NCBI RefSeq assembly: GCF_030063455.1
Contig: NZ_JASITB010000007.1
Span: forward strand, 186,001 to 250,000
Reading direction: 5' to 3'
DNA from: Cryobacterium sp. PH31-O1
Lineage (GTDB): Bacteria; Actinomycetota; Actinomycetes; Actinomycetales; Microbacteriaceae
DNA length: 64,000 bases
A model generated the notes under the pieces. That model was given only the letters and a program-made list of their open reading frames with translations, was not told the DNA's origin and searched no databases. Positions 23,507 through 32,736 of this stretch are shown piece by piece; position 1 is the stretch's first letter, and each line of letters starts with the position of its first letter. The position numbers were made by a program, and so were the translations under genes.

Positions 23507-24406
23507 CTAAAACGGGCGCAGCGTCGCCCGGGCTTCGGCCCGCACCGCCGCCGAGACGGCATCGAGCAGCGGTGAGGCGAGGTTCCAGCGCTGCCAGAAC
23601 AGCTCCACATCCACCGCCTTCTCGGGGGCCAGATCGACCAGGCGGCCGTCGGCGATTTCGGCGGCGCACTGCTGCTCGGGCAGCATGCCCCAGCCGAAGC
23701 CGAGCAGGATCGCCCGCACGAAGTCGTTTGATGTCGGAATGTAATGAACGGGTCCGCTGCTGCCCGTTCCCGTGTGCTCGCGCAGAAATGCCTCCTGCAG
23801 GTCATCGTTTCGTTCGAAGGCGACGACGGGCGCACGGGACAGGTCGTCCAGGCTGGCACCCGACGGCAGCCAGCGGGCGATGAACGCGGGCGTCGCGACA
23901 GCGCGATAGCGCATCTGACCGAGCAGCTCGGTGACACAACCCTGCACGGCCTCCCGTGTTGACGTCACCGCCGCCATGACCGTCCCCGCGCGCAACAGCC
24001 TCGTGGTGTGTTCCTGGTCTTCCCGATTCAGGTCGAAGGCCACGCCGAGGCTCTCCCCGAGTCCGGCGAGGGCATCGAGAAACCAGGTGGCGAGGCTGTC
24101 GGCGTTCACGGCGAGGGATACGAGAAACACACCACCGTCGGACCGGCCGTCGTGCAATTGGCGCACCGTGTCGGCCTCGAGCAGCTCCACCTGGCGGGCA
24201 AAGCGCAGCAACACGTTGCCGGCATCGGTGAGTCGCACCGGAGTCGTGCGCTGCACCAACACCTGCCCGCAGGTCTGTTCCATCGCTTTGACTCGCTGGG
24301 AAACCGCGGACGGTGTCACGTGAAGTCGGGTTGCGGCCACGTCGAACGAGCCCTCGTCGACGAGCGCCAGCAGGGTGGCAAGCTGTTCGAGCGTAAAGCG
24401 CTGCAT
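23507..24406 (-). CDS. lysG: LysR-type regulator LysG/ArgP
   Basis: A 299-residue LysR family regulator: N-terminal winged helix (LEQLATLLALVDEGSFDVAATRLHVTPSAVSQRVKAME) and a periplasmic-binding-like effector domain. The pattern and its position head-to-head with lysE match LysG, which activates the lysine exporter when lysine, arginine or histidine build up. The 69-base intergenic region would hold its binding site; the AT-rich stretch 24417-24450 is the best candidate but no exact T-N11-A box is certain. Its stop is five bases from the convergent pterin dehydratase end. Confidence 0.88.
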   Translation of the reverse strand: MQRFTLEQLATLLALVDEGSFDVAATRLHVTPSAVSQRVKAMEQTCGQVLVQRTTPVRLTDAGNVLLRFARQVELLEADTVRQLHDGRSDGGVFLVSLAVNADSLATWFLDALAGLGESLGVAFDLNREDQEHTTRLLRAGTVMAAVTSTREAVQGCVTELLGQMRYRAVATPAFIARWLPSGASLDDLSRAPVVAFERNDDLQEAFLREHTGTGSSGPVHYIPTSNDFVRAILLGFGWGMLPEQQCAAEIADGRLVDLAPEKAVDVELFWQRWNLASPLLDAVSAAVRAEARATLRPF

Positions 24407-24462
24407 TAGATCAGCTTATCCAACCTAAGAAACAATAGATGTACTGCATTGACTAAAGCGCC

Positions 24463-24468
24463 TAGCGT
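24463..24468 (+). promoter_or_regulatory. -10 box of lysE, leaderless arrangement
   Basis: TAGCGT ends seven bases before the GTG at 24476, with no ribosome binding site in between. LysG would be expected to act just upstream. Confidence 0.4.
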
Positions 24469-24475
24469 TGCACGA

Positions 24476-25099
24476 GTGACCTCAACTTTTGTGCCAGCCC
24501 TGCTTGGCTTCGCCACCGGGCTCTCCCTCATCATCGCGATCGGATCTCAGAATGCCTTCGTGCTGCGACTCGGCATCGAGGGCCACAACCGAGTCATCGT
24601 TGCGGTGGTCGCGATCTGCGCAGTGTCGGATGCCGTGCTGATTCTGGCCGGCGTGCTCGGGCTCGGGGTAGTCGTGGCCGCGGCGCCGGTGGCGGTCATC
24701 GTGATCCGCGTACTGGGCTCCGGATTTCTGGTCATTTACGGGCTCTTCGCGGCTCGCCGCGCGATCCGCCCGGGGGCGCTCGTCGTCTCAGGGGTCGTGG
24801 CCACGACCGGAATGAGGGTCGCCGTCGTGAGCGTGCTCGCCCTCACCTGGCTGAATCCGCACGTCTACTTGGACACAGTGTTGTTCCTCGGGGCCGTCGC
24901 TAACCAGCAGGGCGCGGCGGAACGCTGGTGGTGGGCGGGAGGCGCCATTGCGGCCAGCTTCGTCTGGTTCTGCGCACTCGGCTTCGGGGCACGCCTGCTG
25001 CGACCGGTATTTGCCAAGCCGGCATCGTGGCGAGTGCTCGACGCGGTGATCGCCGTAGTGATGATCGCCCTTGGTGTGCGCCTGGCGCTCGGGCACTAG
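24476..25099 (+). CDS. lysE: LysE family L-lysine/L-arginine exporter
   Basis: A 207-residue inner-membrane exporter with six hydrophobic segments. The N-terminal hallmark LLGFATGLSLIIAIGSQNAFVLR is intact, as are LTWLNPHVYLDTVLFLG in the middle and a C-terminal helix ending VRLALGH. It exports excess basic amino acids, for instance when lysine-containing peptides are taken up. I chose the GTG at 24476; an in-frame TTG at 24449 would add nine residues but would start upstream of the likely -10 box. The stop overlaps the end of the convergent tetR gene by four bases. Confidence 0.88.
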   Translation: MTSTFVPALLGFATGLSLIIAIGSQNAFVLRLGIEGHNRVIVAVVAICAVSDAVLILAGVLGLGVVVAAAPVAVIVIRVLGSGFLVIYGLFAARRAIRPGALVVSGVVATTGMRVAVVSVLALTWLNPHVYLDTVLFLGAVANQQGAAERWWWAGGAIAASFVWFCALGFGARLLRPVFAKPASWRVLDAVIAVVMIALGVRLALGH

Positions 25100-25710
25100 C
25101 CAGGGCTTTGTGCGGCGCCCGGAAGGCCGAGGGCGGCGAGTGCCATCTCCTCGAGCAGAGCGCGCACGGCCGGCTGCGCGGAAGCGCGCGCGCTGTGCGG
25201 CGTCGAGTTCAGCAGTCCGAAGGTCGCGTGGGCCCGAATGCGCAGCAGCGCCTCGTCGACCGGGGGGTGAACGCGGTGCAGCACCTCCACCCACAGTTCC
25301 ACATACTCACGCTGCAGTAGGCGCACCCGGTGCCGGTCGGCCTCCGCGAGGCTGGCCAGATCGCGGTCCTGCACCCGGATGACGTCGGGATTGGAGAGGG
25401 CGAACTGTACGTGAAAGCGCACGAGCTTGCGGAGGGCGGCCTGGGCATCCGTTGTTTCGGTCACGACGGCCCGACCACCGGCCACGAGGTCCTCGCTCAC
25501 GTCGATGAGCAGCGCGGCCAGCATGGCCTGCTTCCCGCTGAAGTGTCGATACACGGCCGGACCGCTCACTCCGGCGGCGGCACCGAGGTCTTCGATGGAG
25601 ACGCCGTTGAATCCGGACTGGGCGAAAAGCGTTGCGGCGGCGCCGAGGAGAGCGGAGCGTCGGTCGGCCTTGGCCTGCCTGCGCGGCGTTGTTTCGGTCC
25701 GTGCGCTCAT
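25096..25710 (-). CDS. TetR family repressor of the leucine-degradation operon
   Basis: A 204-residue TetR/AcrR regulator. The N-terminal helix-turn-helix is clear (RRSALLGAAATLFAQSGFNGVS; IEDLGAAAGVSGPAVYRHFSGKQAM). The ligand domain is of the acyl-CoA-responsive type by context, not by recognisable residues. It is divergent from the methylcrotonyl-CoA carboxylase operon, and two matching palindromes lie in the 113-base intergenic region. This supports autoregulation and control of the operon, probably released by an acyl-CoA intermediate of leucine breakdown (inference). It may correspond to the regulator next to Rv2502c homologues. Confidence 0.87.
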   Translation of the reverse strand: MSARTETTPRRQAKADRRSALLGAAATLFAQSGFNGVSIEDLGAAAGVSGPAVYRHFSGKQAMLAALLIDVSEDLVAGGRAVVTETTDAQAALRKLVRFHVQFALSNPDVIRVQDRDLASLAEADRHRVRLLQREYVELWVEVLHRVHPPVDEALLRIRAHATFGLLNSTPHSARASAQPAVRALLEEMALAALGLPGAAQSPG

Positions 25711-25735
25711 GCGAACCTTTCCACTGGACTTTTGA

Positions 25736-25751
25736 GTTAATCATGACTAAC
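25736..25751. promoter_or_regulatory. TetR operator 1
   Basis: GTTAATCATGACTAAC: a 16-bp near-perfect palindrome (one mismatched pair) with GTTA/TAAC half-sites. It lies 25 bases upstream of the tetR start, likely overlapping its promoter. Confidence 0.6.
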
Positions 25752-25760
25752 CTGAATTCC

Positions 25761-25778
25761 AGTTAGTAATCACTAACT
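25761..25778. promoter_or_regulatory. TetR operator 2
   Basis: AGTTAGT-AATC-ACTAACT: a perfect 7-bp inverted repeat with a 4-base spacer. It shares the GTTA/TAAC half-site with operator 1; the two centres are 26 bp apart. It lies 46 bases before the carboxylase start. Confidence 0.7.
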
Positions 25779-25823
25779 GTAGTTGATGCCGGGCGTTCCG
25801 GCCTCACCAATGGGAAGATGTCG

Positions 25824-27431
25824 ATGGAGACACTCGCGAGTCAGCTCGACTCCTCTGCTCAGGCGTTTGTCGCTAATGACACCGCCCAGCGCCGCCTCGT
25901 GACCGACCTGCAGCAGCGCCTCGCCACGATCGCCCTCGGTGGACCGGAGAAGTCCCGGCAGCGCCACCTCGCCCGCGGCAAGTTGCTGCCGCGCGAACGC
26001 ATCGACCAGCTGCTCGACGACGGCAGCCCGTTCCTCGAGATCGCGCCGCTCGCTGCGACCGGCCTCTATAACGACGACAGCCCCGGCGCCGGCGTCATCG
26101 CCGGCATCGGCCTCGTGCATGGCCGCTACGTGCTCGTCATCTCCAACGACGCCACCGTCAAGGGCGGCACCTACTACCCGATGACGGTGAAAAAACATCT
26201 GCGGGCCCAGGAGATCGCGCTCGAAAACCGACTGCCCTGCGTGTACCTCGTCGACTCCGGTGGGGCCTACCTTCCCCTGCAAGACGAGGTCTTTCCCGAT
26301 CGCGATCATTTCGGGCGCATCTTCTACAACCAGGCGCGGATGTCCGCGGTCAAGATCCCGCAGATCGCTGCGGTATTGGGATCATGCACCGCCGGCGGCG
26401 CCTACGTGCCGGCGATGAGTGACGAGACCGTGATCGTACGTAACCAGGGCACCATCTTCCTGGGCGGACCGCCCCTGGTCAAAGCCGCGATCGGCGAAAT
26501 CGTCACCGCGGAGGAGCTCGGCGGTGGCGAGCTGCACGCCCGCGTCTCCGGCGTAACCGACCACCTCGCCGAGAACGACGAGCATGCGCTGCAGATCGTG
26601 CGCGACATTATCTCAACCCTGCCAAGGGCCAATGCACCCGCTTGGGATGTGATCCCATTTGTTGACCCGGTCGCCGACGAGAGCGAACTGTATGGAGCCG
26701 TCCCCGTCGATGTGCAGGGGCAGTACGACGTGCACGAAGTCATCGCCCGCATCGTCGACGGCAGCGAGTTCCACGAATTCAAGCGTGAGTACGCCACCAC
26801 TCTCGTGACGGGGTTCGCGCACATCCACGGCCACCCGGTGGGGATCGTCGCCAACAACGGCATCCTCTTTGCCGACTCCGCGCTTAAAGGCGCGCACTTC
26901 ATCGAACTCTGCGACCAGCGCGGAATTCCTCTCGTTTTCCTGCAGAACATCTCCGGATTTATGGTGGGCCGAGACGCCGAAGCTGGCGGCATCGCCAAGC
27001 ACGGCGCCAAGATGGTCACCGCGGTCGCCACCGCCCGCGTGCCCAAGCTCACCGTCGTGATCGGCGGCTCCTTCGGAGCCGGCAACTACTCCATGTGCGG
27101 CCGCGCCTACTCGCCGCGCTTCCTCTGGATGTGGCCGGGCAGCCGCATTTCCGTGATGGGCGGACCGCAGGCCTCCGCTGTGCTCGCGACCGTCAAGCGC
27201 GAGCAGATCGAGGGCGGCGGCGGTGAATGGTCGGCCGACGCAGAGACCGCGTTCAAAGATCCGATCCTGGCCACATACGAAACCCAGGGCAGTCCCTACT
27301 ATTCCACCGCCCGGCTCTGGGACGACGGCGTCATCGACCCCGCCGACACCCGCACGATACTGGGACTCGCCCTCGCCGTGTGCGCTACCGCGCCGCTCGC
27401 TGAGTCCGCCTTCGGCCTCTTCCGAATGTGA
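25824..27431 (+). CDS. accD1: Methylcrotonyl-CoA carboxylase, carboxyltransferase (beta) subunit
   Basis: A 535-residue carboxyltransferase that moves CO2 from biotin to 3-methylcrotonyl-CoA in leucine breakdown. Seen: [34 protein letters not shown], the acyl-CoA site [26 protein letters not shown], and the C-terminal oxyanion region [16 protein letters not shown] and SVMGGPQA. The length and the '[14 protein letters not shown]' pattern fit the methylcrotonyl type better than propionyl or acetyl types. The start at 25824 is preceded by GGGAAG at six bases; the ATG at 25818 is too close. The stop overlaps the alpha subunit start (GTGA). Confidence 0.92.
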   Translation: METLASQLDSSAQAFVANDTAQRRLVTDLQQRLATIALGGPEKSRQRHLARGKLLPRERIDQLLDDGSPFLEIAPLAATGLYNDDSPGAGVIAGIGLVHGRYVLVISNDATVKGGTYYPMTVKKHLRAQEIALENRLPCVYLVDSGGAYLPLQDEVFPDRDHFGRIFYNQARMSAVKIPQIAAVLGSCTAGGAYVPAMSDETVIVRNQGTIFLGGPPLVKAAIGEIVTAEELGGGELHARVSGVTDHLAENDEHALQIVRDIISTLPRANAPAWDVIPFVDPVADESELYGAVPVDVQGQYDVHEVIARIVDGSEFHEFKREYATTLVTGFAHIHGHPVGIVANNGILFADSALKGAHFIELCDQRGIPLVFLQNISGFMVGRDAEAGGIAKHGAKMVTAVATARVPKLTVVIGGSFGAGNYSMCGRAYSPRFLWMWPGSRISVMGGPQASAVLATVKREQIEGGGGEWSADAETAFKDPILATYETQGSPYYSTARLWDDGVIDPADTRTILGLALAVCATAPLAESAFGLFRM

Positions 27432-29491
27432 GTGAGACCCTTCCCATGACATTTGATACCGTTCTGGTCGCCAACCGCGGCGAAATCGCCTGCCGCATCA
27501 TTCGCACGTTGCGCGCGCGGGGCATCCGCTCTGTGGCGGTGTATAGCGACGCTGACCGTGACGCTGTGCACGTGTCGCTGGCGGATGCCGCGGTGCGCCT
27601 CGGCGGCGCCGCCCCGGCCGACAGCTACCTCAACGTCGAGGCCGTTCTGGCCGCCGCGGCCCGAACCGGAGCCCAGGCCATCCACCCGGGCTACGGGTTT
27701 CTCAGCGAGAACCAGGCCTTCGCGCAGGCGTGCGCCGACGCCGGGATCGTATTCATCGGGCCGAGCGTGCACGCGCTCAATGTGATGGGCGACAAGATCC
27801 GTTCAAAAAACCATGTGGCCGGCTACGGGGTGCCGATCATCCCCGGGGTGGCGAAGCCGGGCTTGAGCAACGAGCAGCTGATCAAGGCGGCCGTCGACGT
27901 GGGCTACCCGCTGCTCATCAAGCCCTCCGCCGGCGGTGGCGGCAAGGGCATGCACGTGGTGGAACGGGCCGAAGACCTGCCGGCCACCCTCGTGACCGCC
28001 CGGCGCGTGGCGCAGAGCGCGTTTGGCGATGACACGTTGCTGCTCGAGCGTCTCGTGGCGACGCCGCGGCACATTGAGGTGCAGGTGCTCGCCGACGACC
28101 ACGGCGCCGTGATCCACCTCGGCGAGCGCGAGTGCTCGCTGCAGCGCCGGCATCAGAAGGTCATCGAGGAGGCGCCATCGCCCCTGCTCGATGAGGTCAC
28201 CCGCGCCCGTATCGGCGAGGCAGCGTGCGCCGCCGCCCGCAGCGTGGGCTACAGCGGCGCCGGCACCGTGGAATTTCTGGTCTCCGCGGCTGCGCCCGAC
28301 GAATTCTTCTTCATGGAGATGAACACCCGCCTGCAGGTGGAACACCCGGTCACCGAGATGGTCACCGGCCTTGACCTCGTGGACTGGCAGCTGCGTATTG
28401 CGGCGGGGGAGACGCTCACCCTCGCTCAGACCGATATATGCCTCACGGGGCATGCGATCGAAGCGCGGGTCTACGCCGAGAATCCCGAGCGCGGCTTTCT
28501 GCCGACCACCGGCACGGTGCTGCAGCTCCACGAGGCCACCGGTGAGGGCGTGCGGGTCGACAGTTCGCTGGCCCGGGGCCTTGCGATAGCCTCGCACTAC
28601 GACCCGATGCTCGCCAAGGTGATCGCCTGGGCCCCCACCCGGCTTGAGGCGCTCACCAGACTCGACAGGGCGCTCGCCGACACAGTGGTGCTCGGCGTGC
28701 AGACCAACACCGAATACCTGCGGCTGCTGCTGGCGGATGCCGACGTGCGAGCCGGCCGCCTCGACACCGGCCTGATCGAGCGCAAGCTTCCCGACCTTGA
28801 GTTTCGTGGTGCCGACGAGCACGTGCTGGCCGCCACCGCGCTGTTCCTGCACGGGCGTATGGGCACCGGGTTCGATGTGGGCAACGCGAACGGTGTGTGG
28901 ACGCGGCCGAGCGGGTGGCGCGCGGGTTCGCCGCGTCCGGTGCGCTACTCGCTGGGGGTGAGCGCGACCGAATCCGTGGAGGTGCGCGTTCTGGGGGAGC
29001 CGGGGGCGGCATCCGTTTCTATCGGCGACGGCGTGGCCGTAACGGCGGGACTCGCTCCCGTGGCAGGCCGCAGCGGCTCCTTTAGCGTCGACTACGACGG
29101 CCAGACCCGCGTGTTTGCGATGAACCAGTCCGGGGCGCGCGTGCACATCGGCTCCGACGGCTTCTCGCACGAACTACGCCATCGCTCTCGGGCTGAACAG
29201 CTCGCAGAACACCTGGTCAGTCGCGACCGGGTGCCAGGCGCGGCCAGCCCCGACGTGCGTTCGCCGATGCCAGGCACCGTCATCGCGGTGCACGCCGCCA
29301 CCGGTGACACCGTCACCGTGGGGCAGACCCTCCTGGTCGTCGAGGCCATGAAGATGGAACACAAACTCGTGGCCGCCACGGCTGGCCGGGTCACCGTCAA
29401 CCTCAAGACCGGCGATCTCGTGGCACTCGATGAGATCGTCGCGACCATCAGCACCCCCGAAACCATCCCAGACAAGGAAGAACCAGCATGA
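27428..29491 (+). CDS. accA1: Methylcrotonyl-CoA carboxylase, biotin carboxylase/carrier (alpha) subunit
   Basis: A 687-residue biotin-dependent alpha subunit. Order: biotin carboxylase N-domain ([17 protein letters not shown]), ATP-grasp domain ([36 protein letters not shown]), C-domain ([16 protein letters not shown]), a linking domain, and the biotin carrier with [10 protein letters not shown] (biotin lysine K642). It carboxylates its own biotin with ATP and bicarbonate. The GTG at 27428 overlaps the previous stop; an ATG at 27446 is an alternative that would shorten the protein by six residues. The stop overlaps the dehydrogenase start (ATGA). Confidence 0.92.
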   Translation: MSETLPMTFDTVLVANRGEIACRIIRTLRARGIRSVAVYSDADRDAVHVSLADAAVRLGGAAPADSYLNVEAVLAAAARTGAQAIHPGYGFLSENQAFAQACADAGIVFIGPSVHALNVMGDKIRSKNHVAGYGVPIIPGVAKPGLSNEQLIKAAVDVGYPLLIKPSAGGGGKGMHVVERAEDLPATLVTARRVAQSAFGDDTLLLERLVATPRHIEVQVLADDHGAVIHLGERECSLQRRHQKVIEEAPSPLLDEVTRARIGEAACAAARSVGYSGAGTVEFLVSAAAPDEFFFMEMNTRLQVEHPVTEMVTGLDLVDWQLRIAAGETLTLAQTDICLTGHAIEARVYAENPERGFLPTTGTVLQLHEATGEGVRVDSSLARGLAIASHYDPMLAKVIAWAPTRLEALTRLDRALADTVVLGVQTNTEYLRLLLADADVRAGRLDTGLIERKLPDLEFRGADEHVLAATALFLHGRMGTGFDVGNANGVWTRPSGWRAGSPRPVRYSLGVSATESVEVRVLGEPGAASVSIGDGVAVTAGLAPVAGRSGSFSVDYDGQTRVFAMNQSGARVHIGSDGFSHELRHRSRAEQLAEHLVSRDRVPGAASPDVRSPMPGTVIAVHAATGDTVTVGQTLLVVEAMKMEHKLVAATAGRVTVNLKTGDLVALDEIVATISTPETIPDKEEPA

Positions 29492-30654
29492 GCTACGAAC
29501 TCACCCCCGAATACCAGGCCCTGAGCGACACCGTGCGCGACTTCGCCGACACCGTCGTCGCGCCGGCCGCCTACGAGTACGACACCCTGCGCAGCCTGCC
29601 CTACGGCATCATCGACCAGATGGGCGAGCTGGGCCTGTTCGGCCTGCCCTTCCCGAAGGAATACGGCGGCCAGGGCAGCGACTACTTCGCGCTCTGCCTC
29701 GCCGTCGAACAACTGGGCCGCGTCGACCAGAGCATCGCCGTCACCCTCGAAGCGGGCGTGGGCCTCGGCATCATGCCGGTCTACCGTCGCGGCACGGAAC
29801 AGCAGAAGCAGGAGTGGGTGCCGCTGCTCGCGAGCGGCAAGGCCCTCTCCGCCTTCGGTCTCACCGAAGCGGATGCCGGCTCCGACGCCGCCGGCACCAA
29901 GACCACCGCCTCACTGGAAGACGGCGAATGGGTAATCAACGGCAGCAAACAGTTCATCACCAACTCCGGCACCGACATCACCCGGCTGGTCACCGTCACC
30001 GCGGTCACCGGCCAGTCCACCCGCGCCGACGGTTCAATCAAAAAGGAACTCACCGCCATCCTGGTGCCAACCCCGGCACCCGGTTTCACCGTACTGCCCG
30101 CCTACGACAAGGTCGGCTGGCACACCTCCGACACGCATCCGCTGCTCTTCGACAACGTGCGCGTACCCGAAGCCAACCTGCTCGGTGAGCGCGGCCGCGG
30201 CTTCGCCAATTTTGTGCAGACCCTCGACGAGGGCCGCATCGCTTTCGCCGCACTGTGTGCCGGGGCTGCCCAGGGCTGCCTCGACGAGTCGGTGCGCTAC
30301 GCGAAGAGCCGCAATGTCTTCGGTCGCGCGATCGGTTCCAACCAGCACATCGCCTTCAAACTGGCACGCATGCAGGCCCGCGCGCACAGCGCCCGCCTCG
30401 CCTACTACGACGCGGCGCTGAAAATGATCAATGGCAAGCCGTTCAAGATGGAGGCGTCGATCGCCAAGATGATCGGCAGTGAAGCGGCCATGGACAACGC
30501 CCGCGACGCCACCCAAATCTTCGGCGGCTACGGCTTCCTGAACGAAAATCCGGTCGCCCGGCACTATCGTGATTCCAAAGTGCTCGAACTGGGCGAGGGC
30601 ACGACCGAGGTGCAGCTCATGATCATCGCCCGGTCGCTCGGCTTCGCCGCCTGA
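29488..30654 (+). CDS. Acyl-CoA dehydrogenase, isovaleryl-CoA type (FadE19-like)
   Basis: A 388-residue FAD-dependent acyl-CoA dehydrogenase. It would oxidise isovaleryl-CoA (or another branched acyl-CoA) to the 2-enoyl-CoA that the carboxylase uses. Seen: the N-terminal helical domain, AFGLTEADAGSDAAGTKTTA (FAD/substrate region), WVINGSKQFITNSG, and the C-terminal domain with QIFGGYGFLNENPVARHYRD and GEGTTEVQ. It matches mycobacterial FadE19 in place and pattern. The electron acceptor (ETF) is not encoded here. The ATG at 29488 overlaps the upstream stop. Substrate range is inferred from context. Confidence 0.9.
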   Translation: MSYELTPEYQALSDTVRDFADTVVAPAAYEYDTLRSLPYGIIDQMGELGLFGLPFPKEYGGQGSDYFALCLAVEQLGRVDQSIAVTLEAGVGLGIMPVYRRGTEQQKQEWVPLLASGKALSAFGLTEADAGSDAAGTKTTASLEDGEWVINGSKQFITNSGTDITRLVTVTAVTGQSTRADGSIKKELTAILVPTPAPGFTVLPAYDKVGWHTSDTHPLLFDNVRVPEANLLGERGRGFANFVQTLDEGRIAFAALCAGAAQGCLDESVRYAKSRNVFGRAIGSNQHIAFKLARMQARAHSARLAYYDAALKMINGKPFKMEASIAKMIGSEAAMDNARDATQIFGGYGFLNENPVARHYRDSKVLELGEGTTEVQLMIIARSLGFAA

Positions 30655-30686
30655 TCTGGCCGCACCACACGACCGAGGAGAATCGG

Positions 30687-31196
30687 ATGCCCGACACCCC
30701 AGACACGCCCGCAGCGGGGGAGCGCCACCCGACCCTGCAGCGCGGCCTCTACTTTGAGGAATTCGACCTCACGGCCCTCTATCAGCACCGTCCGGGCCGC
30801 ACGGTGACCGAGGCCGACAACGTGCTGTTCACGACGATGACCATGAACACGCAGGCCCTGCACCTCGATGCGGCCTGGTCAGCCACGCAGCCGTTCGGGG
30901 AACGCCTGGTCAACTCCATGTTCACCCTGTCGACCATGGTGGGCAGCTCCGTCGCGCAGCTGACCCAGGGCACGATCGTGGCGAACCTGGGGTTTTCGGC
31001 CGTGACCTTTCCGCATCCGCTGCATCACGGCGACACCCTTTATTCGGAGACCATCGTCACCGACAAACGGCTGTCGAAGAGTCGGCCGGGGCAGGGCATC
31101 ATCACCCTGGAACATACCGGCCGCAACCAGCACGGCAATGTCGTCGGCACGGCAGTGCGCACTGTGCTGGTCTGGTGCCAGGGGGCAGCCCAGTGA
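30687..31196 (+). CDS. MaoC-like hydratase (Rv2499c-like)
   Basis: A 169-residue single hot-dog enoyl-CoA hydratase. The catalytic Asp/His region EADNVLFTTMTMNTQALHLD is visible. The homologue in M. tuberculosis, Rv2499c, sits in the same order between FadE19 and CitE and has been reported as an itaconyl-CoA hydratase acting in itaconate and leucine dissimilation. Here it would hydrate 3-methylglutaconyl-CoA (leucine route) and perhaps itaconyl-CoA. The start has GAGGAG upstream. The stop overlaps the lyase start (GTGA). Confidence 0.87.
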   Translation: MPDTPDTPAAGERHPTLQRGLYFEEFDLTALYQHRPGRTVTEADNVLFTTMTMNTQALHLDAAWSATQPFGERLVNSMFTLSTMVGSSVAQLTQGTIVANLGFSAVTFPHPLHHGDTLYSETIVTDKRLSKSRPGQGIITLEHTGRNQHGNVVGTAVRTVLVWCQGAAQ

Positions 31197-32131
31197 GCGG
31201 TCCGTTCGACGGTGATCCGTTCGATCAAGGCTCGTTCGATTCGGGCCCGTTCGACGAATTCGGTGAGCCGACCGGCCCCGACCCGTTCGATGACAGTCCG
31301 GCCGGACTCAGCCCGTTCACACCGGCACCGTTCACCCTCGGCCCCGCGCTGTTGTTCTGCCCGGCCGACCGACCCGAGCGCTACGCGAAGGCGACCGAGC
31401 GCGCCGATGCGGTCATCCTCGACCTCGAGGACGCCGTCGCGCCCGCCGACCGGGCGGCGGCGCGGCGGGCGCTGATCGAGCATCCGCTGGACCCGACCCG
31501 CACGATCGTGCGCATCAATCCGGCCGACACCGAGGATTTCGCCCTCGACCTGGCCGCGCTCGCGCGCACGGACTACCGAGACGTCATGCTCGCCAAAACC
31601 GTCAGCGCCGGCCAGGTCGCACGGCTCGCGGCGTTTCGCGTGATCGCCCTGTGCGAAACCGCCGCCGGCGTCGTCTCGGCGACCGAGATTGCCGCTGAAC
31701 GCAACGTCGTCGCGCTCATGTGGGGGGCTGAAGACCTGGTCGCCTCGCTCGGCGGCAACTCCAGCCGGTTCGCTGACGGTCGCTACCGCGACGTTGCGCG
31801 CCAGGCCCGCTCACTGGTGCTGCTCGCGGCCGGAGCCCACGACAAGGCCGCCATCGACACCGTGCACCTCGACTTCACCGACGCCGCGGGGCTGCACGAT
31901 GAGGCAGCGGATGCCGTCGCGAGTGGTTTCACCGCCTCCGCCTGCATCCACCCCAGCCAGGTCGCCGTCATTCGTGCCGCCTACCAGCCGACCGCCGCCG
32001 AAGTCGACTATGCCCTCGGACTGCTCGAGGCCGCTGCGAGCGCCCGCGGCGTCTTCCAGCACGAGGGTCGCATGATAGACGGGCCAGTGTTGCGCCACGC
32101 AGAGGCTGTGCTGCGCCGGGCCGCTCGCTGA
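31193..32131 (+). CDS. CitE-type beta-hydroxyacyl-CoA lyase (Rv2498c-like)
   Basis: A 312-residue HpcH/HpaI/CitE TIM-barrel lyase. Seen: LFCPADRPERYAKA, the metal-binding VILDLEDAVAP, IVRINPADTEDF, and MWGAEDLVASLGG. The M. tuberculosis counterpart Rv2498c cleaves hydroxymethylglutaryl-CoA and citramalyl-CoA, so this enzyme should end leucine breakdown by releasing acetyl-CoA. Residues 4-23 are four PFDxG-type repeats, and the first 46 residues precede the normal family start near PFTLGPALLF. I chose the GTG at 31193, which overlaps the previous stop and follows AGGGGG; a later start near residue 40 would lack a comparable site. The extension may be a linker or targeting tail; its function is unknown. 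Confidence 0.87.
   Translation: MSGPFDGDPFDQGSFDSGPFDEFGEPTGPDPFDDSPAGLSPFTPAPFTLGPALLFCPADRPERYAKATERADAVILDLEDAVAPADRAAARRALIEHPLDPTRTIVRINPADTEDFALDLAALARTDYRDVMLAKTVSAGQVARLAAFRVIALCETAAGVVSATEIAAERNVVALMWGAEDLVASLGGNSSRFADGRYRDVARQARSLVLLAAGAHDKAAIDTVHLDFTDAAGLHDEAADAVASGFTASACIHPSQVAVIRAAYQPTAAEVDYALGLLEAAASARGVFQHEGRMIDGPVLRHAEAVLRRAAR
31202..31261 (+). repeat. Four 15-bp repeats encoding PFDxG at the lyase N-terminus
   Basis: Units at 31202, 31217, 31232 and 31247 encode PFDGD, PFDQG, SFDSG, PFDEF. Each has CGTTCGA at the same phase. Further PFD copies appear downstream (PDPFDD). The region lies before the recognised enzyme domain. Confidence 0.85.
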
Positions 32132-32158
32132 TTATCGCCGGGCCCACCTTATGAACGC

Positions 32159-32207
32159 GGGCCAAGTTTACAAACTGGGCCCACGGACGGGGCCCGGGCC
32201 CCGTCCG
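32159..32207. terminator. Double hairpin between convergent citE and glutathione peroxidase
   Basis: Two adjacent structures: GGGCC/GGCCC with an AGTTT/AAACT inner stem (32159-32182), then a perfect 24-bp palindrome (32184-32207) with centre GGGCCCGGGCCC. Being symmetrical, they can act in both directions, as suits the end of two converging genes. Confidence 0.65.
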
Positions 32208-32220
32208 CACGGTGCGCGGG

Positions 32221-32724
32221 TCAGGCGGCTTTGGCGGCCAGAACCTTTTCGATTGCGTCGACGATCTCGGTCGATTCCGGCTCCACAGTGGAGGCGAAGC
32301 GGCCCACGATTTCGCCCGCGGGCGTCACGAGGAACTTCTCGAAGTTCCACTTGATCAGGCCGGGCAGCAGGCCTTGCTTGAATTTCGTCAGTTCTGCATA
32401 GAGCGGATGCTGGTGCTTACCCCGCACGTCGACCTTGGCCGTCATCGGGAAGGTCACCCCGTAGGTCATGCCGCAGAATTCTGCGATAGCCGCCTCGTTG
32501 CCGGGTTCCTGCCCCATGAACTGGTTGCTCGGCAGGCCGAGCACCACGAGTCCGTCGTCGGCGTAGCGCTGGTAGAGCGCCTCCAAGCCGGCGTACTGCG
32601 GAGTGAACCCGCACTTCGATGCCACGTTGACGACGAGCACCGCCTTGCCGTCAAAGGCACCAAAAGTTGTTTCTGTTCCGTCGATGAGGGTGAGGGGAAT
32701 ATCGTGCAGCGCGGAAGGAGTCAT
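32221..32724 (-). CDS. Glutathione peroxidase-family thiol peroxidase
   Basis: A 167-residue thioredoxin-fold peroxidase. The active site is cysteine, not selenocysteine: VNVASKCGFTPQY with C38, with the partners Gln (GLPSNQFMGQEPG) and Trp (IKWNFEKFLV). Actinobacteria of this kind usually lack glutathione, so reduction by thioredoxin (or mycothiol systems) is more likely. The length is standard. The ATG at 32724 has no ribosome binding site, and a TAAAAT box ends six bases upstream, so the message is probably leaderless. Confidence 0.92.
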   Translation of the reverse strand: MTPSALHDIPLTLIDGTETTFGAFDGKAVLVVNVASKCGFTPQYAGLEALYQRYADDGLVVLGLPSNQFMGQEPGNEAAIAEFCGMTYGVTFPMTAKVDVRGKHQHPLYAELTKFKQGLLPGLIKWNFEKFLVTPAGEIVGRFASTVEPESTEIVDAIEKVLAAKAA

Positions 32725-32730
32725 TAGACA

Positions 32731-32736
32731 ATTTTA
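32731..32736 (-). promoter_or_regulatory. -10 box of the glutathione peroxidase gene
   Basis: TAAAAT on the minus strand, six bases from the ATG at 32724. The same spacing is seen before arsR, dapB, ftsK and dapF. Confidence 0.5.
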
